Program-made: the position numbers and the translations under genes
Source of the DNA: Acetobacterium fimetarium
GTDB lineage: Bacteria > Bacillota > Clostridia > Eubacteriales > Eubacteriaceae
Assembly (NCBI RefSeq): GCF_014284475.1
Contig: NZ_WJBC01000016.1
Span: 1 to 64,000, forward strand
Length of the DNA stretch: 64,000 bases
Reading direction: 5' to 3'
Notes under the pieces: generated by a model
The model's database searches: none
Told to the model about the DNA's origin: nothing
What the model saw: the letters and a program-made list of their open reading frames with translations, nothing else
In this document: piece after piece, positions 1 to 9,107 of the stretch
Layout: the number at the start of each line of letters is the position of its first letter
Numbering within the stretch: position 1 is the first letter of the stretch

Positions 1-245
1 CTTTAGTATTAACGATGCTTCTTCGGTCTCTTCACTTTCGTTCAGCTTCATGGCACATACCTGACTGATTATTCAGCCTTTTCCATTTGCGCTCAGCACC
101 ATAACTTTTGGTTACAGCACCCAAAGGCGGTTTGAAACCCACACCTGAATGTCGATTTCGAGAGGTCTACTCTCATCTCTTATAAAGCATGAATTCAGAT
201 TTTCTTCTTTCCTCCTTTCACTTCCCTGAATCCTTCAGGACACAC
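1..245 (-). mobile_element. possible 5' end of a group II intron (rest lies left of the window)
   Basis: No open frame fits this stretch. Read on the minus strand from 245, it starts GUGUG, the form of a group II 5' splice site (GUGYG), and runs directly into a perfect small hairpin (CCUGAA-GGA-UUCAGG). Further on it is purine-rich and contains GAACGAAAGUGAA-like text of the kind found in domain I of bacterial group II introns. The intron-encoded protein and the 3' end would lie beyond coordinate 1. The call rests on motif resemblance only; another structured RNA or an IS end is possible. Confidence 0.38.
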
Positions 246-333
246 TGAGGCACTTACAAATAATTCTTCTCCAGAAAACAGACATTCACAAAATTATACC
301 TGACAAATTTTTCAAAGGTCATAGCAGATATTA

Positions 334-355
334 TTTTACGGTTATAACCGTAAAA
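334..355. promoter_or_regulatory. perfect 22-bp palindrome, candidate operator
   Basis: The left arm TTTTACGGTTA is followed directly by its exact reverse complement, giving 11-bp arms with no spacer. It lies just upstream of the putative promoter of the ATPase gene, ending 28 bp before the -10 box. A perfect palindrome in this position suits a dimeric regulator. No regulator gene is adjacent, so the binding protein is unknown. Confidence 0.5.
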
Positions 356-360
356 ACTAT

Positions 361-388
361 TTTATTTCTCTGCGTTTTGCGGTATAAT
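361..388 (+). promoter_or_regulatory. putative promoter of the DUF4143-type ATPase gene
   Basis: A consensus -10 TATAAT lies at 383-388. The -35 candidate at 361-366 (TTTATT, 16-bp spacer) is weak, so the promoter may need help from an activator at the palindrome just upstream. It is 26 bp upstream of the chosen start codon. Confidence 0.5.
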
Positions 389-413
389 ACGGAATATGGA
401 GGTGATAATAATT

Positions 414-1625
414 ATGATCAAAAGACCACTTTACACGGAAAAGATTATGACGTATGTCAATACACCATTTGTAAAAATACTGACTGGTGTGCGTCGCTGC
501 GGAAAATCGACAATATTAAAAATGGTGATGCAAGAACTTAGACAGCGCGGCATCGATGAACGTTGTATTTTACACTACAACTTTGATTCGCTGGAGTATG
601 AGGAACTAAAAACAGCGGAAACTTTATTTTTTGAAATCAAGCAGCATCTTTCAACAGAAGCTAAAACCTATCTTTTCCTAGATGAAATACAGGAAGTGAA
701 ATTCTGGGAAAAGGTCGTCAATTCACTGATGACCGATTACGATGTTGATATCTATGTGACCGGTTCCAATTCAAGAATGATGTCATCGGAAATATCCACT
801 CACCTTACGGGAAGATATATATCGTTTCGGATTTTTCCACTTTCCTTCGCTGAATATTTGGTTTTTCGCAAAACTTATACCGAAGTATCGGACAATCACT
901 CAGAGCTTATAAATTACTTGAAATTTGGTGGTTTCCCAGCCATCCATCTGCAAAGTTATTCACAAGATGACGCATATACCATCATTAGAGATATTTACAA
1001 CTCTACAATCTTTACAGATATTGTCAAAAGAAATCAAATTCGCAAAGTCGACCAGTTGGAACGCATCGTCCGTTTCGTATTTGACAATGTCGGTCGAACG
1101 TTTTCTGCTTCGTCTATATCAAAATATCTGAAAAGTGAGAATCGAAGCATTGACAATGAAACAGTTTACAGTTACCTGGCAAAGTTGGAAAGCGCCTACA
1201 TTGTTCATCGATGCTCACGATATGATGTGCAGGGAAAAGAGATTTTAAAAACACAGGAAAAATTTTATCTAGCCGATCCCGCATTTCGATACGGCGTGTT
1301 AGGTTATTCCTCTGATAGTGTGGTAGCGATGCTTGAGAATATTGTCTATCTTGAACTGCGCCGCAGGGGATATGAAGTGTATGTTGGTAAGCTAGATAAT
1401 ATGGAGATTGATTTTATCGCGACAAAACAGGAAAGTAAACTGTATATTCAAGTGACACAGCAGATCAACTCACCTGAAACAGAACAGCGTGAATATGGTC
1501 GTCTCTTAGATATACATGACAACTATCCCAAATATGTTCTTCGTACTGATGCTTTTGCCGGCGGCAATTATGAAGGCATAAAGACCATGCACATTGCAGA
1601 ATTTTTACTAAGCGCGGAGTATTAA
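414..1625 (+). CDS. AAA_14/DUF4143-type P-loop ATPase
   Basis: 403-residue protein of the family with an N-terminal AAA_14 ATPase and C-terminal DUF4143. The Walker A motif GVRRCGKST is near residues 26-34, and a Walker B-like YLFLDEIQEV lies around residue 90. The C-terminal third (EVYVGKLDNMEIDFIA) looks like the nuclease-fold-like DUF4143 end. An in-frame ATG at 396 overlaps the Shine-Dalgarno; the ATG at 414 follows GGAGGTG (398-404) with ideal spacing and is preferred. The family's cellular role is not established; members are common in accessory regions of Firmicutes and Bacteroidetes. It stands alone, followed by recombinase debris and then the convergent mcrBC genes. Confidence 0.85.
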   Translation: MIKRPLYTEKIMTYVNTPFVKILTGVRRCGKSTILKMVMQELRQRGIDERCILHYNFDSLEYEELKTAETLFFEIKQHLSTEAKTYLFLDEIQEVKFWEKVVNSLMTDYDVDIYVTGSNSRMMSSEISTHLTGRYISFRIFPLSFAEYLVFRKTYTEVSDNHSELINYLKFGGFPAIHLQSYSQDDAYTIIRDIYNSTIFTDIVKRNQIRKVDQLERIVRFVFDNVGRTFSASSISKYLKSENRSIDNETVYSYLAKLESAYIVHRCSRYDVQGKEILKTQEKFYLADPAFRYGVLGYSSDSVVAMLENIVYLELRRRGYEVYVGKLDNMEIDFIATKQESKLYIQVTQQINSPETEQREYGRLLDIHDNYPKYVLRTDAFAGGNYEGIKTMHIAEFLLSAEY

Positions 1626-1690
1626 AATAACGTACTCCCCGCTTTAGAAACGTACATCAATCCAATTATTTAACCAAGGAGCATCACATC

Positions 1691-1799
1691 ATGAAAAAAG
1701 CCGCAATATATGCCCGTTACAGCAGCGATAATCAGCGAGACGAATCAATTAGATGCCCAAGTGAGGGCTATTAACGAATATGCTTCAAAAAACATCTAA
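1691..1799 (+). pseudogene. frameshifted N-terminal stub of a serine site-specific recombinase
   Basis: ATG at 1691 opens MKKAAIYARYSSDNQRDES, the catalytic N-terminus of large serine recombinases (Y-A-R-Y-S-S, with the nucleophilic serine in this block). That frame stops at 1772. A +1 shift near 1749 continues as LDAQVRAINEYASKNI, which matches the next family segment, and stops at 1797. Nothing of the remaining 400 or so residues is present. It is a dead fragment of an integrase or resolvase and marks the region as a former mobile element. Confidence 0.75.
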
Positions 1800-1883
1800 G
1801 ATTATCGGTCAAGTATCTACAGATAGTGTATCTAAGCTGAATACCTTTTTAGTTATTCAAGCAGAAAAAATTAAAAAGTGTAG

Positions 1884-2933
1884 TTAAAATTGATAGGAAC
1901 TAACTCCAAAATACTCGGATGCTACAGCGTCAAGCTGGGCTGTAATATGCCCAAAAGTGCAATTCAAATCCAATGTCCGAACGCTTATCCTATTGCCACT
2001 CATCCTATATGTGTTATTTGGCAGCACGTTTTCATCGGTTCTAGCATAAAGCAACATACCGGATACTTCGTGCGGATGGCTACTTAGCTGGCTTTCTTTG
2101 TTCTTCACATAAGTAAATATCTGATATAGATTTCCGGAATGAAGTGTCTGCACATCGTAATGGATCTGCATTGTATTAGCATAATATTTTGCATCGATTA
2201 TCAATGTCTTTTCATCTTTCGTAAGCATAATATCGGTCTGCATAACCGGAAGCATGGCATTCATATTATCATCCAACTGCCAAGGTATCTGAGATGCATT
2301 TGCCGTTATCTCTGGGTGTTCTCTCCTGAAATATTCCAGTATAAATTTCTCGTAAAGTCGCGACATGCGCTGTTCATCAATGAAATCCATCAGCTTTTTT
2401 GTTCCATCTGAATTAGTTTGAAGCAAGCCTTTCACAATCAAGTAACAGATTGAAATAAGCATCTGATAAGTTTGATTATTCTGATTGTACTGAAAGCTCC
2501 AGTTTATGTTATGAACGTCAAGCAATTCAACTTCGTCAAAGAATATGAACAGTTTACGAAGTTCTTTTTTTCGCGCTTTTGAAATTCCCGAACGCAGCAG
2601 AAGTGCAACAGTAGTTTTGATAACCTGATTCATATAGGAATTCACTGAGAAATCATCATACATGCAAACCAACTGCTTTTTTAACAGAGTACGCGTTTTT
2701 ATCGATTCAGATACATTGATCTTTCCACGAATTGCAGATAAAGCATCCGTTTCCGGGATGTATTCGCGCCCGAGCCCTCTCTTGAGTTGAACCGAAATAC
2801 CTTTTGACAGAATGGCTGCGCAGAGCTCTGCAACGTTATTAAATTGTTCTGTCGCTATATTTTTATAGCCTTGCTCATTCAACACTTGAAAAGCGTATGC
2901 CAGCATATAATAAACATTCTGTACCGGTATCAC
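1884..2933 (-). CDS. mcrC: McrC-like subunit of a type IV McrBC restriction system
   Basis: 349-residue McrC-family protein. In McrBC systems McrC supplies the PD-(D/E)xK nuclease that cuts modified DNA once the McrB GTPase ring is loaded. The N-terminus (IPVQNVYYMLAYAF) and the central GLGREYIPETDALSAIRGKI block are typical. The nuclease motif is visible as D-I-M-L followed by LIIDAKYY around residues 235-252. The start is GTG at 2933, overlapping the mcrB stop in a GTGA overlap, which indicates translational coupling. Length is normal for the family. Confidence 0.9.
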   Translation of the reverse strand: MIPVQNVYYMLAYAFQVLNEQGYKNIATEQFNNVAELCAAILSKGISVQLKRGLGREYIPETDALSAIRGKINVSESIKTRTLLKKQLVCMYDDFSVNSYMNQVIKTTVALLLRSGISKARKKELRKLFIFFDEVELLDVHNINWSFQYNQNNQTYQMLISICYLIVKGLLQTNSDGTKKLMDFIDEQRMSRLYEKFILEYFRREHPEITANASQIPWQLDDNMNAMLPVMQTDIMLTKDEKTLIIDAKYYANTMQIHYDVQTLHSGNLYQIFTYVKNKESQLSSHPHEVSGMLLYARTDENVLPNNTYRMSGNRISVRTLDLNCTFGHITAQLDAVASEYFGVSSYQF

Positions 2934-5431
2934 TTAATAGCACTCCTTAAATAGTTAGCCCACTCTTTGATTTTCTGCGGTTCATCAAACCAGTATTCCT
3001 TTAATAACGGGATGAGCTCATACTCGACGATATTCGAAAGCACAGAGTGTGTAATTTCTGCCAGCCCACAGAAGTAGCTGTGTCCTATACAAAAACCCTC
3101 ACCGAGAGATTCATCCACTGTAATGACTCCGTTCAGATTTTCAACACAATTGATGAGATTATCGAATTTTTGGCTCTTCAGAGCCAGACGGTATTCTCTA
3201 AAACCATCCGATTCAAATCCTGGCTGCATTTCATAAAAAGCAAAACGCCTGCGAAGTGCGTAGTCAAGCATAGCTAAACTTCTATCCGCCGTGTTCATCA
3301 TGCCAATAATGCAGATATTCTTCGGTACAAAGAACTTCTCATCAGAATATAGAAGTTGCAGCGCATTTCCGCGTTTATCGTTCTCAATAAGCATAAAAAG
3401 CTCACCAAATATTTTACTCAGGTTTCCTCTGTTAATCTCATCAATAATAAAGAAGTATTCATGCTCAAGGTCTTCGGCTGCTTTCTTGCAGAAGTTATAA
3501 AATGAGCCCTTCTTAATTTCAAATCCGTCACCAGCAGCCGAAGGTCGAAAACCTTCAATAAAATCTTCGTAACTGTAACTTTGGTGGAATTGGATCATCA
3601 TCACACGTTCCTGATTTTTAACACCCATCATGGAGTAGGCCAAACGCTTGGCTGCGTATGTTTTGCCGACGCCTGGTGCGCCCTGGAGAATAACGTTTTT
3701 CTTAGTTCGAATAAGGCCAACAAGAGTATTATAGCTGGCTTCATCCATATACACTTCATCAAGAAACTTGACTATGCCATAAAAAGGATAGGAAACCTCC
3801 GGCATCTCATCGTCATCTACATTTTGATCCGTATCAAACAAGACACATAATTTCTCAACATAATCTGTGTACGAAGTAATATCCGTCAAGGTTTTCATTA
3901 CTGCCTGTCCAGGATGGTCCTTTGGCTGTTCTAAACAGTTGTCAGTCCAGTTCATCTTTCTGAGATTGGAGTACTTAACATCAATAGATGAATCAAAGAA
4001 ATAATCCGAAGCTACAACACCTCGGCCAACAAGCTGATGCATCCCTTTCTTTACAAAGACTATGTCGCCTGGCTTCAGATCATGGACAAACTGCCAAGTG
4101 GCGTGGGCTGCATTTTTGTAAGGCTTTGATGAGTCAATTTTCTCCTTCATAGCAGCCTTCATATCGTCTTTGCTGGCATATTGCGTTAAATCACCAATCT
4201 CACTCCAGCCGATACCCATTATGTTTTCCCGATAAAAATCTTCCCACTTAATAGCACCGTCACCCGGTGAATAGATCCAGTAATGAACCGTGTCAACATC
4301 TTCATCTGCAAGGCCATCACCTTTATCATCACGATTAGCCTTAACGCCTTTCTTGAATACTTCAGCGGCCAGACTTTCTGTCATATCGACTTTCCAACCT
4401 TCATCTGTCAACCTCCATATTCCATATGTTGAATTATCTACATAACCTCCGTACACAAGATAATTTCGTGCAAATGCCACTTCATTTTCAAACTTATTTA
4501 CATTACTTTTTCCTCTTGTCTCGTTTATTTCCGCCTTTGCAAGATGTTCATTTTCGATGATTTTATTGCGTGTAACTTGAGGTGTCGCTGATCCACCAAG
4601 ATCACGCAACGCTTGAATAACCGGTTTAAACCACTTTAAAAACGCAGCATTTGAGGCTTTTGTTTTTTTTGTTTTCTTTTCCTGATTCACCGCCTCCGAA
4701 TAACGCCATGCTTCAAATGACATTTCTTTGAAATCCTTCAAACTGCTCTCACTGCTGCTTAGGAAGCTACGAAGCTTCTCAACTATGTCAAAATACTTAT
4801 CAGCCTTTATTTTTGTTTCAGTGGCAGGTAGCGACGCGACGACAGCGGCCGGAACTTTCCCTGATTCGTATATGTACCAAGTGTTTCGTTGGTCCAAATT
4901 GAGGAAAGAATTAGGGGCAATCCAATAAAGAGCCATCGTTATTTTGCTATTACCATTGCCTTTTTTATTGATGGCAAGGTCAAAATATTTCGAGAGAACT
5001 TCCCGGTTTTCTCTTGAAGGATTATCAGAATATGCCAAAGCTGCTTCAAACAGATTCCATAACTCGTCAATATCATGCTCCGCCCGCTCGCCTACAAAAT
5101 AGTAAAAAGTAGCATTCTGATTATTTAATACCGGAATGCTGTCAAAGGACGTGGGGGTGTCCGTTCGAACTCCGAACTTCTCTGCTAATGCTGAGATGAT
5201 TTTTACACGGTTTGATTCCTTCATAGAGCTCTTGTTGAACAGCCCAAATACAGTAAACGGGTCCATGTCAACAATCAGGTTATCTTTCTCCAGTGTCGGC
5301 AGATTAATACCGGCATCGCTATAGCTGCTTTTCACCTTATCAATGAGTTCCTGTCGATTACTTTTATAATCTAACAGCAGATGAGAGAACTCCTTGTAAA
5401 AATTTACCCAATCATATTGATTTGTTTCCAT
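2930..5431 (-). CDS. mcrB: McrB-like GTPase with Mrr_N-like and EVE-like domains
   Basis: 833 residues. The C-terminal third is the McrB/AAA_5 motor: Walker A GAPGVGKT near residues 584-591, Walker B FFIIDEINRGN, and the McrB guanine-specificity signature MNTADRS. Upstream lies an EVE-like domain (about 380-495, WIYSPGDGAIKWEDF to the VGRGVV region), the fold used by many readers of modified bases. Before it is an Mrr_N-like winged helix (about 260-355), then an unassigned N-terminal 250 residues. Type IV systems restrict DNA bearing modified cytosine or related bases. The track-style start at 5446 is a TTG; the ATG at 5431 follows GGAGGA at 5439-5444 and is preferred. Forms an operon with mcrC. 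Confidence 0.88.
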   Translation of the reverse strand: METNQYDWVNFYKEFSHLLLDYKSNRQELIDKVKSSYSDAGINLPTLEKDNLIVDMDPFTVFGLFNKSSMKESNRVKIISALAEKFGVRTDTPTSFDSIPVLNNQNATFYYFVGERAEHDIDELWNLFEAALAYSDNPSRENREVLSKYFDLAINKKGNGNSKITMALYWIAPNSFLNLDQRNTWYIYESGKVPAAVVASLPATETKIKADKYFDIVEKLRSFLSSSESSLKDFKEMSFEAWRYSEAVNQEKKTKKTKASNAAFLKWFKPVIQALRDLGGSATPQVTRNKIIENEHLAKAEINETRGKSNVNKFENEVAFARNYLVYGGYVDNSTYGIWRLTDEGWKVDMTESLAAEVFKKGVKANRDDKGDGLADEDVDTVHYWIYSPGDGAIKWEDFYRENIMGIGWSEIGDLTQYASKDDMKAAMKEKIDSSKPYKNAAHATWQFVHDLKPGDIVFVKKGMHQLVGRGVVASDYFFDSSIDVKYSNLRKMNWTDNCLEQPKDHPGQAVMKTLTDITSYTDYVEKLCVLFDTDQNVDDDEMPEVSYPFYGIVKFLDEVYMDEASYNTLVGLIRTKKNVILQGAPGVGKTYAAKRLAYSMMGVKNQERVMMIQFHQSYSYEDFIEGFRPSAAGDGFEIKKGSFYNFCKKAAEDLEHEYFFIIDEINRGNLSKIFGELFMLIENDKRGNALQLLYSDEKFFVPKNICIIGMMNTADRSLAMLDYALRRRFAFYEMQPGFESDGFREYRLALKSQKFDNLINCVENLNGVITVDESLGEGFCIGHSYFCGLAEITHSVLSNIVEYELIPLLKEYWFDEPQKIKEWANYLRSAIK

Positions 5432-5862
5432 TTTAATTTCCTCCAACTATTCTAAGCCCAATTGCTACTAAATTGCCTTTTTTATTACTTGACTGCCGCC
5501 ATCAAACGGCTGTTTAATATAGTTTTTCAGCATCTCACTAATTGTGAGGTGAGCCTTTTCTGCAAGGTACGATTCACATCCGTATGCCATGATTCATACC
5601 GCCAACTACATGACAGCAATAATCTGGTGGCGGCTTGGTTTCAATCAGGCTTCCAGCATAAAATCCAAGTGTTTTAACAATGGTGCCCCAACGATACTTT
5701 GAGCAGCTTCCAGAGCGTGTTTTAGCTAATCGCCATTTTTGCACTTCCCACTAAATATACTCTATTGTATCTTATCGGTGAGTGAATAACAATAACATCT
5801 AACAACGCATCATTTTCAATCATCCTTAAAGCCGCTTCATAAAGTCATTTATACCCAAACAG
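5432..5862. other. intergenic stretch without a recognisable gene
   Basis: About 430 bases between mcrB and the tmRNA terminator. Short coherent minus-strand stretches (for example AEKAHLTISEMLKNYIK near 5510-5560) suggest decayed coding sequence, but I cannot assign them. No tRNA or RNA motif was recognised. Confidence 0.5.
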
Positions 5863-5893
5863 AAAAAAAGCCACCTCATCACAAGGTGGCCTT
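5863..5893 (-). terminator. intrinsic terminator of ssrA
   Basis: On the minus strand a GCCACCT/AGGTGGC stem with flanking A-U pairs is followed by seven U. It begins under 30 bases past the tmRNA 3' end, so the ssrA transcription unit is intact on its 3' side. Confidence 0.8.
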
Positions 5894-5920
5894 TATTGTA
5901 TCAATTTTTGGGTTTTTATT

Positions 5921-6318
5921 TGGTGGAGGCGAGGGGAGTCGAACCCCTGTCCGAAAGTCCATTCACAGGAGCTTCTCCGAGTGCATTCATTGTTTATTTT
6001 CTCATTTCTCTTCTCCTCCAATGACAAAGAAGAAAAGAAACCAGCCTCTTGATCGTTAAGGGTGCGAGACACTACCCGAAACGGTTCCCTGCTTCAATGA
6101 ACGCCTGAACCCGAAACCACAGGTTGAACCGGGAGGCGTGCGGCAATATTTTACCGCGAAAGTGTTAAAATTACTTTAGTGCGTTATTACGCAGCTAAAG
6201 CCATTCCGTAACTTTTGTCTGTTTTTGCGTTTATATTTATGCGCCGCTTTTTACGATGATCAGCAACATCGACTCGCTACTCAAGCTTCAAAACCCCCGT
6301 CGAAACCAGTGCGCCCCC
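5921..6318 (-). ncRNA. ssrA: transfer-messenger RNA (tmRNA)
   Basis: The 5' end GGGGGCGCACTGGTTTCGAC and the 3' end GGTTCGACTCCCCTCGCCTCC-ACCA pair as a tRNA-like acceptor stem (GGGGGCG with CGCCTCC) and carry the T-arm. The tag reading frame is at 6228-6187: resume codon GCA, peptide AKTDKSYGMALAA, then two TAA stops. The ALAA end is the usual protease degron. tmRNA with SmpB rescues stalled ribosomes and tags the nascent chain. The ends are set from the acceptor pairing, with CCA encoded at 5921-5923. smpB lies directly upstream on the same strand. Confidence 0.95.
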
Positions 6319-6329
6319 ATAAGTATCAG

Positions 6330-6788
6330 CTAACCCTCATGTCTCATGCTTTTTTGAATGCGTCGGTTGGAATCCCGCTCGGCAATGGCATGACGCTTGT
6401 CATAAAGCTTCTTGCCTTTGGCCAGAGCCAGTTCCATTTTAACCTTGCTATCCTTAAAATAGAGTGAGAGTGGAATCAGAGTGTAACCTTCCCGCTGCTT
6501 CAAGCCGATCAGTTTTTGGATCTGCTTTTTATGCATCAGGAGTTTTCGCGTCCGCAAGGGATCCTTATTATAAATATTGCCCTGTTCATAAGGATCGATG
6601 TGCATTTGATAGACATAAATTTCGCCGTTGTAGATATCGGCAAAACTTTCCTTCAGGCTGACCTTGCCCTGTCTTATCGACTTGACTTCGGTACCGGAAA
6701 GGACGATGCCCACTTCATAAGTATCCTCAATGAGAAAATCATGACGTGCTTTTCTGTTTTTGGCAATAATTTTAATGCCTTCTCCCAT
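6330..6788 (-). CDS. smpB: SsrA-binding protein SmpB
   Basis: 152 residues, standard length. The protein binds the tRNA-like domain of tmRNA and delivers it to stalled ribosomes. The typical [30 protein letters not shown] start and the basic tail ([27 protein letters not shown]) are present. ATG at 6788 follows AGAGGAG. The gene ends 11 bases before the start of ssrA, so the protein and its RNA partner are adjacent. Confidence 0.97.
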   Translation of the reverse strand: MGEGIKIIAKNRKARHDFLIEDTYEVGIVLSGTEVKSIRQGKVSLKESFADIYNGEIYVYQMHIDPYEQGNIYNKDPLRTRKLLMHKKQIQKLIGLKQREGYTLIPLSLYFKDSKVKMELALAKGKKLYDKRHAIAERDSNRRIQKSMRHEG

Positions 6789-6922
6789 ACGTTACTCCTC
6801 TGTTTCTTATCTAGCATCTCATTCTATCACTTCTGTCAACTTTAGTCAAATCGCTTAAGGATCAGTTAAATTAACTTCAACAGATCCTTAGCCGCTCCGT
6901 CACCCAAAAATACATCATTTGA

Positions 6923-9091
6923 TCACAGTTTCTCATTCACGATTTCAAAATCAATCTGGCGCAGATTGATATCAGCTTTGACAGCCTGCACTTGGATGTC
7001 CTGTCCCAGTCGATAGATTTTTCTGGTATGCTCCCCGATATGTTGGTGCATTTCCGGGTCGTAAATGTAGTAGTCATCGCGCAGGTCCTGAAGTTTAATC
7101 AGACCTTCGATGGTATTCGGAAGCTCCACGAACATCCCGAATGAAGTGACGCCGCTGATCCGGCCTTCAAACACTTCCCCGAGATGCTTTGTCATGTATT
7201 CGGTCATCTTGAGCTTGGTGATTTCCCGTTCGATGTTCTCGGCCCGGCGCTCAGTTTCCGAGGCATGTTCGGCAATCGCAGCGATGTTTCTTTCGACATA
7301 GGATGCCATCTTTTTCCCGATTTTATCCTGGAGCGATTTCGCCAGGTAGCGGTGAACAAAAAGATCGGGATAACGTCGGATCGGCGAGGTGAAATGGGTG
7401 TAAAATTCAGCGCCCAGCGCGTAGTGGCCATGATTCTCGCCTTCATAGACGGCCTGCTGCATGGTGCGCAGCATCAGCAGGGTGATGACGCGTTCCTCAT
7501 TCTTCCCATCGATATCTGCTACCAGCTGCTGGAAATCCTTGCCGGTGGGCATTTCGTCATCGTTGGTTCCGAGCTTGAAGCCGTAACGGTTGATGAAGGT
7601 CCGAAACGCGGTGATCTTCTCCGGCAGCGGGTCGGGATGGTTTCTGAAAATAAAGGGCAGACTGATTTTCGAGTTGTGCTCAGCGATGGTTTCGTTGCAG
7701 ATCAGCATGAATTCCTCGATGATCCGGTTGGACTTGAGCCGCTCGTCGACAATGATATTTTCCGGAAAACCGCTCTGATCGAGAATGATTTTAGCTTCCG
7801 GAAAATCAAAGTTGATGGCGCCGCGGCTGATCCGACGCTTGACCCGCAGAATCTCATGCAGTTCGTCCATCATCAGTAGTTCGTTCCGGAACGGCTCCAG
7901 CCGATTGGTCTCACCCAAAAGGAGATCCTCCACCAGCCGGTAGGTCATTCGGCATTTTGAGCGGATGACCGATTTGAAAATGCTGTAATTCAGAACTTGT
8001 CCGTTTTTATCGATTTCCATTGCGCAACTGAAGGTCAGACGGTCTTTGTCAGGCACAAGACTACAGACATTGTTGGACAGTTTGAAAGGCAGCATCGGTA
8101 CCACGCGATCCACCACATAGACGCTGGTGCCGCGTTCCATGGCGGATTCGTCAATGGCGCTGCCGGACAGGATGTAATGGCTGACATCCGCGATGTGCAC
8201 GCCCAGTAAGTAGTTGCCGTTGTCTTTCCTGGAAATGGAAACGGCGTCGTCAAAATCTTTGGCATCATCGCCATCGATGGTGAAAATGGTCTCGCCTCGG
8301 AGATCCTCGCGCCGCACAATTTCGTCGTCATCGATGCTGTCCGACAACTGCTCTGCTTCTTTTTCAACCTCTAGCGAGAAATCCATCGGAATATCGTATT
8401 CCTTCAGCACCGAGAGGATGTCGATGCCCGCTTCATCCTGTTTTCCGAGGATCTCCACAATTTCGCCCTCGGGGCTTTTGCCGGTTTCCGGCCAGATCAG
8501 AATTTCAGTGACGACCTTGTCGTCGGTTCGCGCATCGTGATCGCGTCGTTCGGGAATAAAGATATCCTTGCAGATGCGGTCGTTGTCCGGAATGACGAAG
8601 CCAAAGCCTTTGCCTTTTTCATACCGGCCGACAATCTTTTTATGGCCCCGCTCGATGACGTCGACGACTTCCCCTTCCGGGCGTTTATCGCCGGGTTCGG
8701 AGATCAGCCGCACTGCCACCTTGTCCATATCCAGGGCACCGTGCAGACGCTTCTCGTGAATATAGATATCCTCCGAAAAAATGGCATAGTCGGGAATGAC
8801 AAAACCAAAGCCGCGCTGATTGCCTCGGAGAATCCCGACAACAAGTGTTTCCCCGCTTTCTTTTTTGCTGTCCTTGCCGCGATCTTTTCTGACTTCATCT
8901 TTTTGAATCTGTTTTTTGTCTTTATCGGAAACGAGCTTTATTTCTAGCTCCTTGATGACATGGGACAGCATCTGCCGGTCTTTCTTTTTTTCAAGACCGA
9001 TGACAGCCGCCAATTCGTCGAATGTCATCTGCTGGTAGAGCCGCTCGCGCATCAATCGTTTTACGATTCGTTTTAATTCTTTGGTTTTCAT
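6923..9091 (-). CDS. rnr: ribonuclease R
   Basis: 722-residue 3'-5' exoribonuclease. Domains in order: an N-terminal winged-helix segment, two cold-shock RNA-binding domains (FGFVIPDYA and FGFVIPDND repeats near 100 and 170), the RNB catalytic domain with the acidic cluster DGDDAKDFDDAVS, and a C-terminal S1 domain (EGRISGVTSFGMFVELPN). RNase R degrades structured RNA and takes part in tmRNA-dependent mRNA decay, which fits its place beside smpB-ssrA. The ATG at 9091 (MKTKELKR) follows AAGGTG that overlaps the mutS stop; the longer frame from 9139 is not needed. Confidence 0.95.
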   Translation of the reverse strand: MKTKELKRIVKRLMRERLYQQMTFDELAAVIGLEKKKDRQMLSHVIKELEIKLVSDKDKKQIQKDEVRKDRGKDSKKESGETLVVGILRGNQRGFGFVIPDYAIFSEDIYIHEKRLHGALDMDKVAVRLISEPGDKRPEGEVVDVIERGHKKIVGRYEKGKGFGFVIPDNDRICKDIFIPERRDHDARTDDKVVTEILIWPETGKSPEGEIVEILGKQDEAGIDILSVLKEYDIPMDFSLEVEKEAEQLSDSIDDDEIVRREDLRGETIFTIDGDDAKDFDDAVSISRKDNGNYLLGVHIADVSHYILSGSAIDESAMERGTSVYVVDRVVPMLPFKLSNNVCSLVPDKDRLTFSCAMEIDKNGQVLNYSIFKSVIRSKCRMTYRLVEDLLLGETNRLEPFRNELLMMDELHEILRVKRRISRGAINFDFPEAKIILDQSGFPENIIVDERLKSNRIIEEFMLICNETIAEHNSKISLPFIFRNHPDPLPEKITAFRTFINRYGFKLGTNDDEMPTGKDFQQLVADIDGKNEERVITLLMLRTMQQAVYEGENHGHYALGAEFYTHFTSPIRRYPDLFVHRYLAKSLQDKIGKKMASYVERNIAAIAEHASETERRAENIEREITKLKMTEYMTKHLGEVFEGRISGVTSFGMFVELPNTIEGLIKLQDLRDDYYIYDPEMHQHIGEHTRKIYRLGQDIQVQAVKADINLRQIDFEIVNEKL

Positions 9092-9107
9092 TGTTATTCC
9101 TATCACC

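Noticed and set aside
5600-5921. ssrA 3' end as a proven integration site
   Set aside because: The native-looking terminator follows the tmRNA directly, and I could not find a second copy of the ssrA 3' end within 1-5900. The idea is kept only as part of the island finding.
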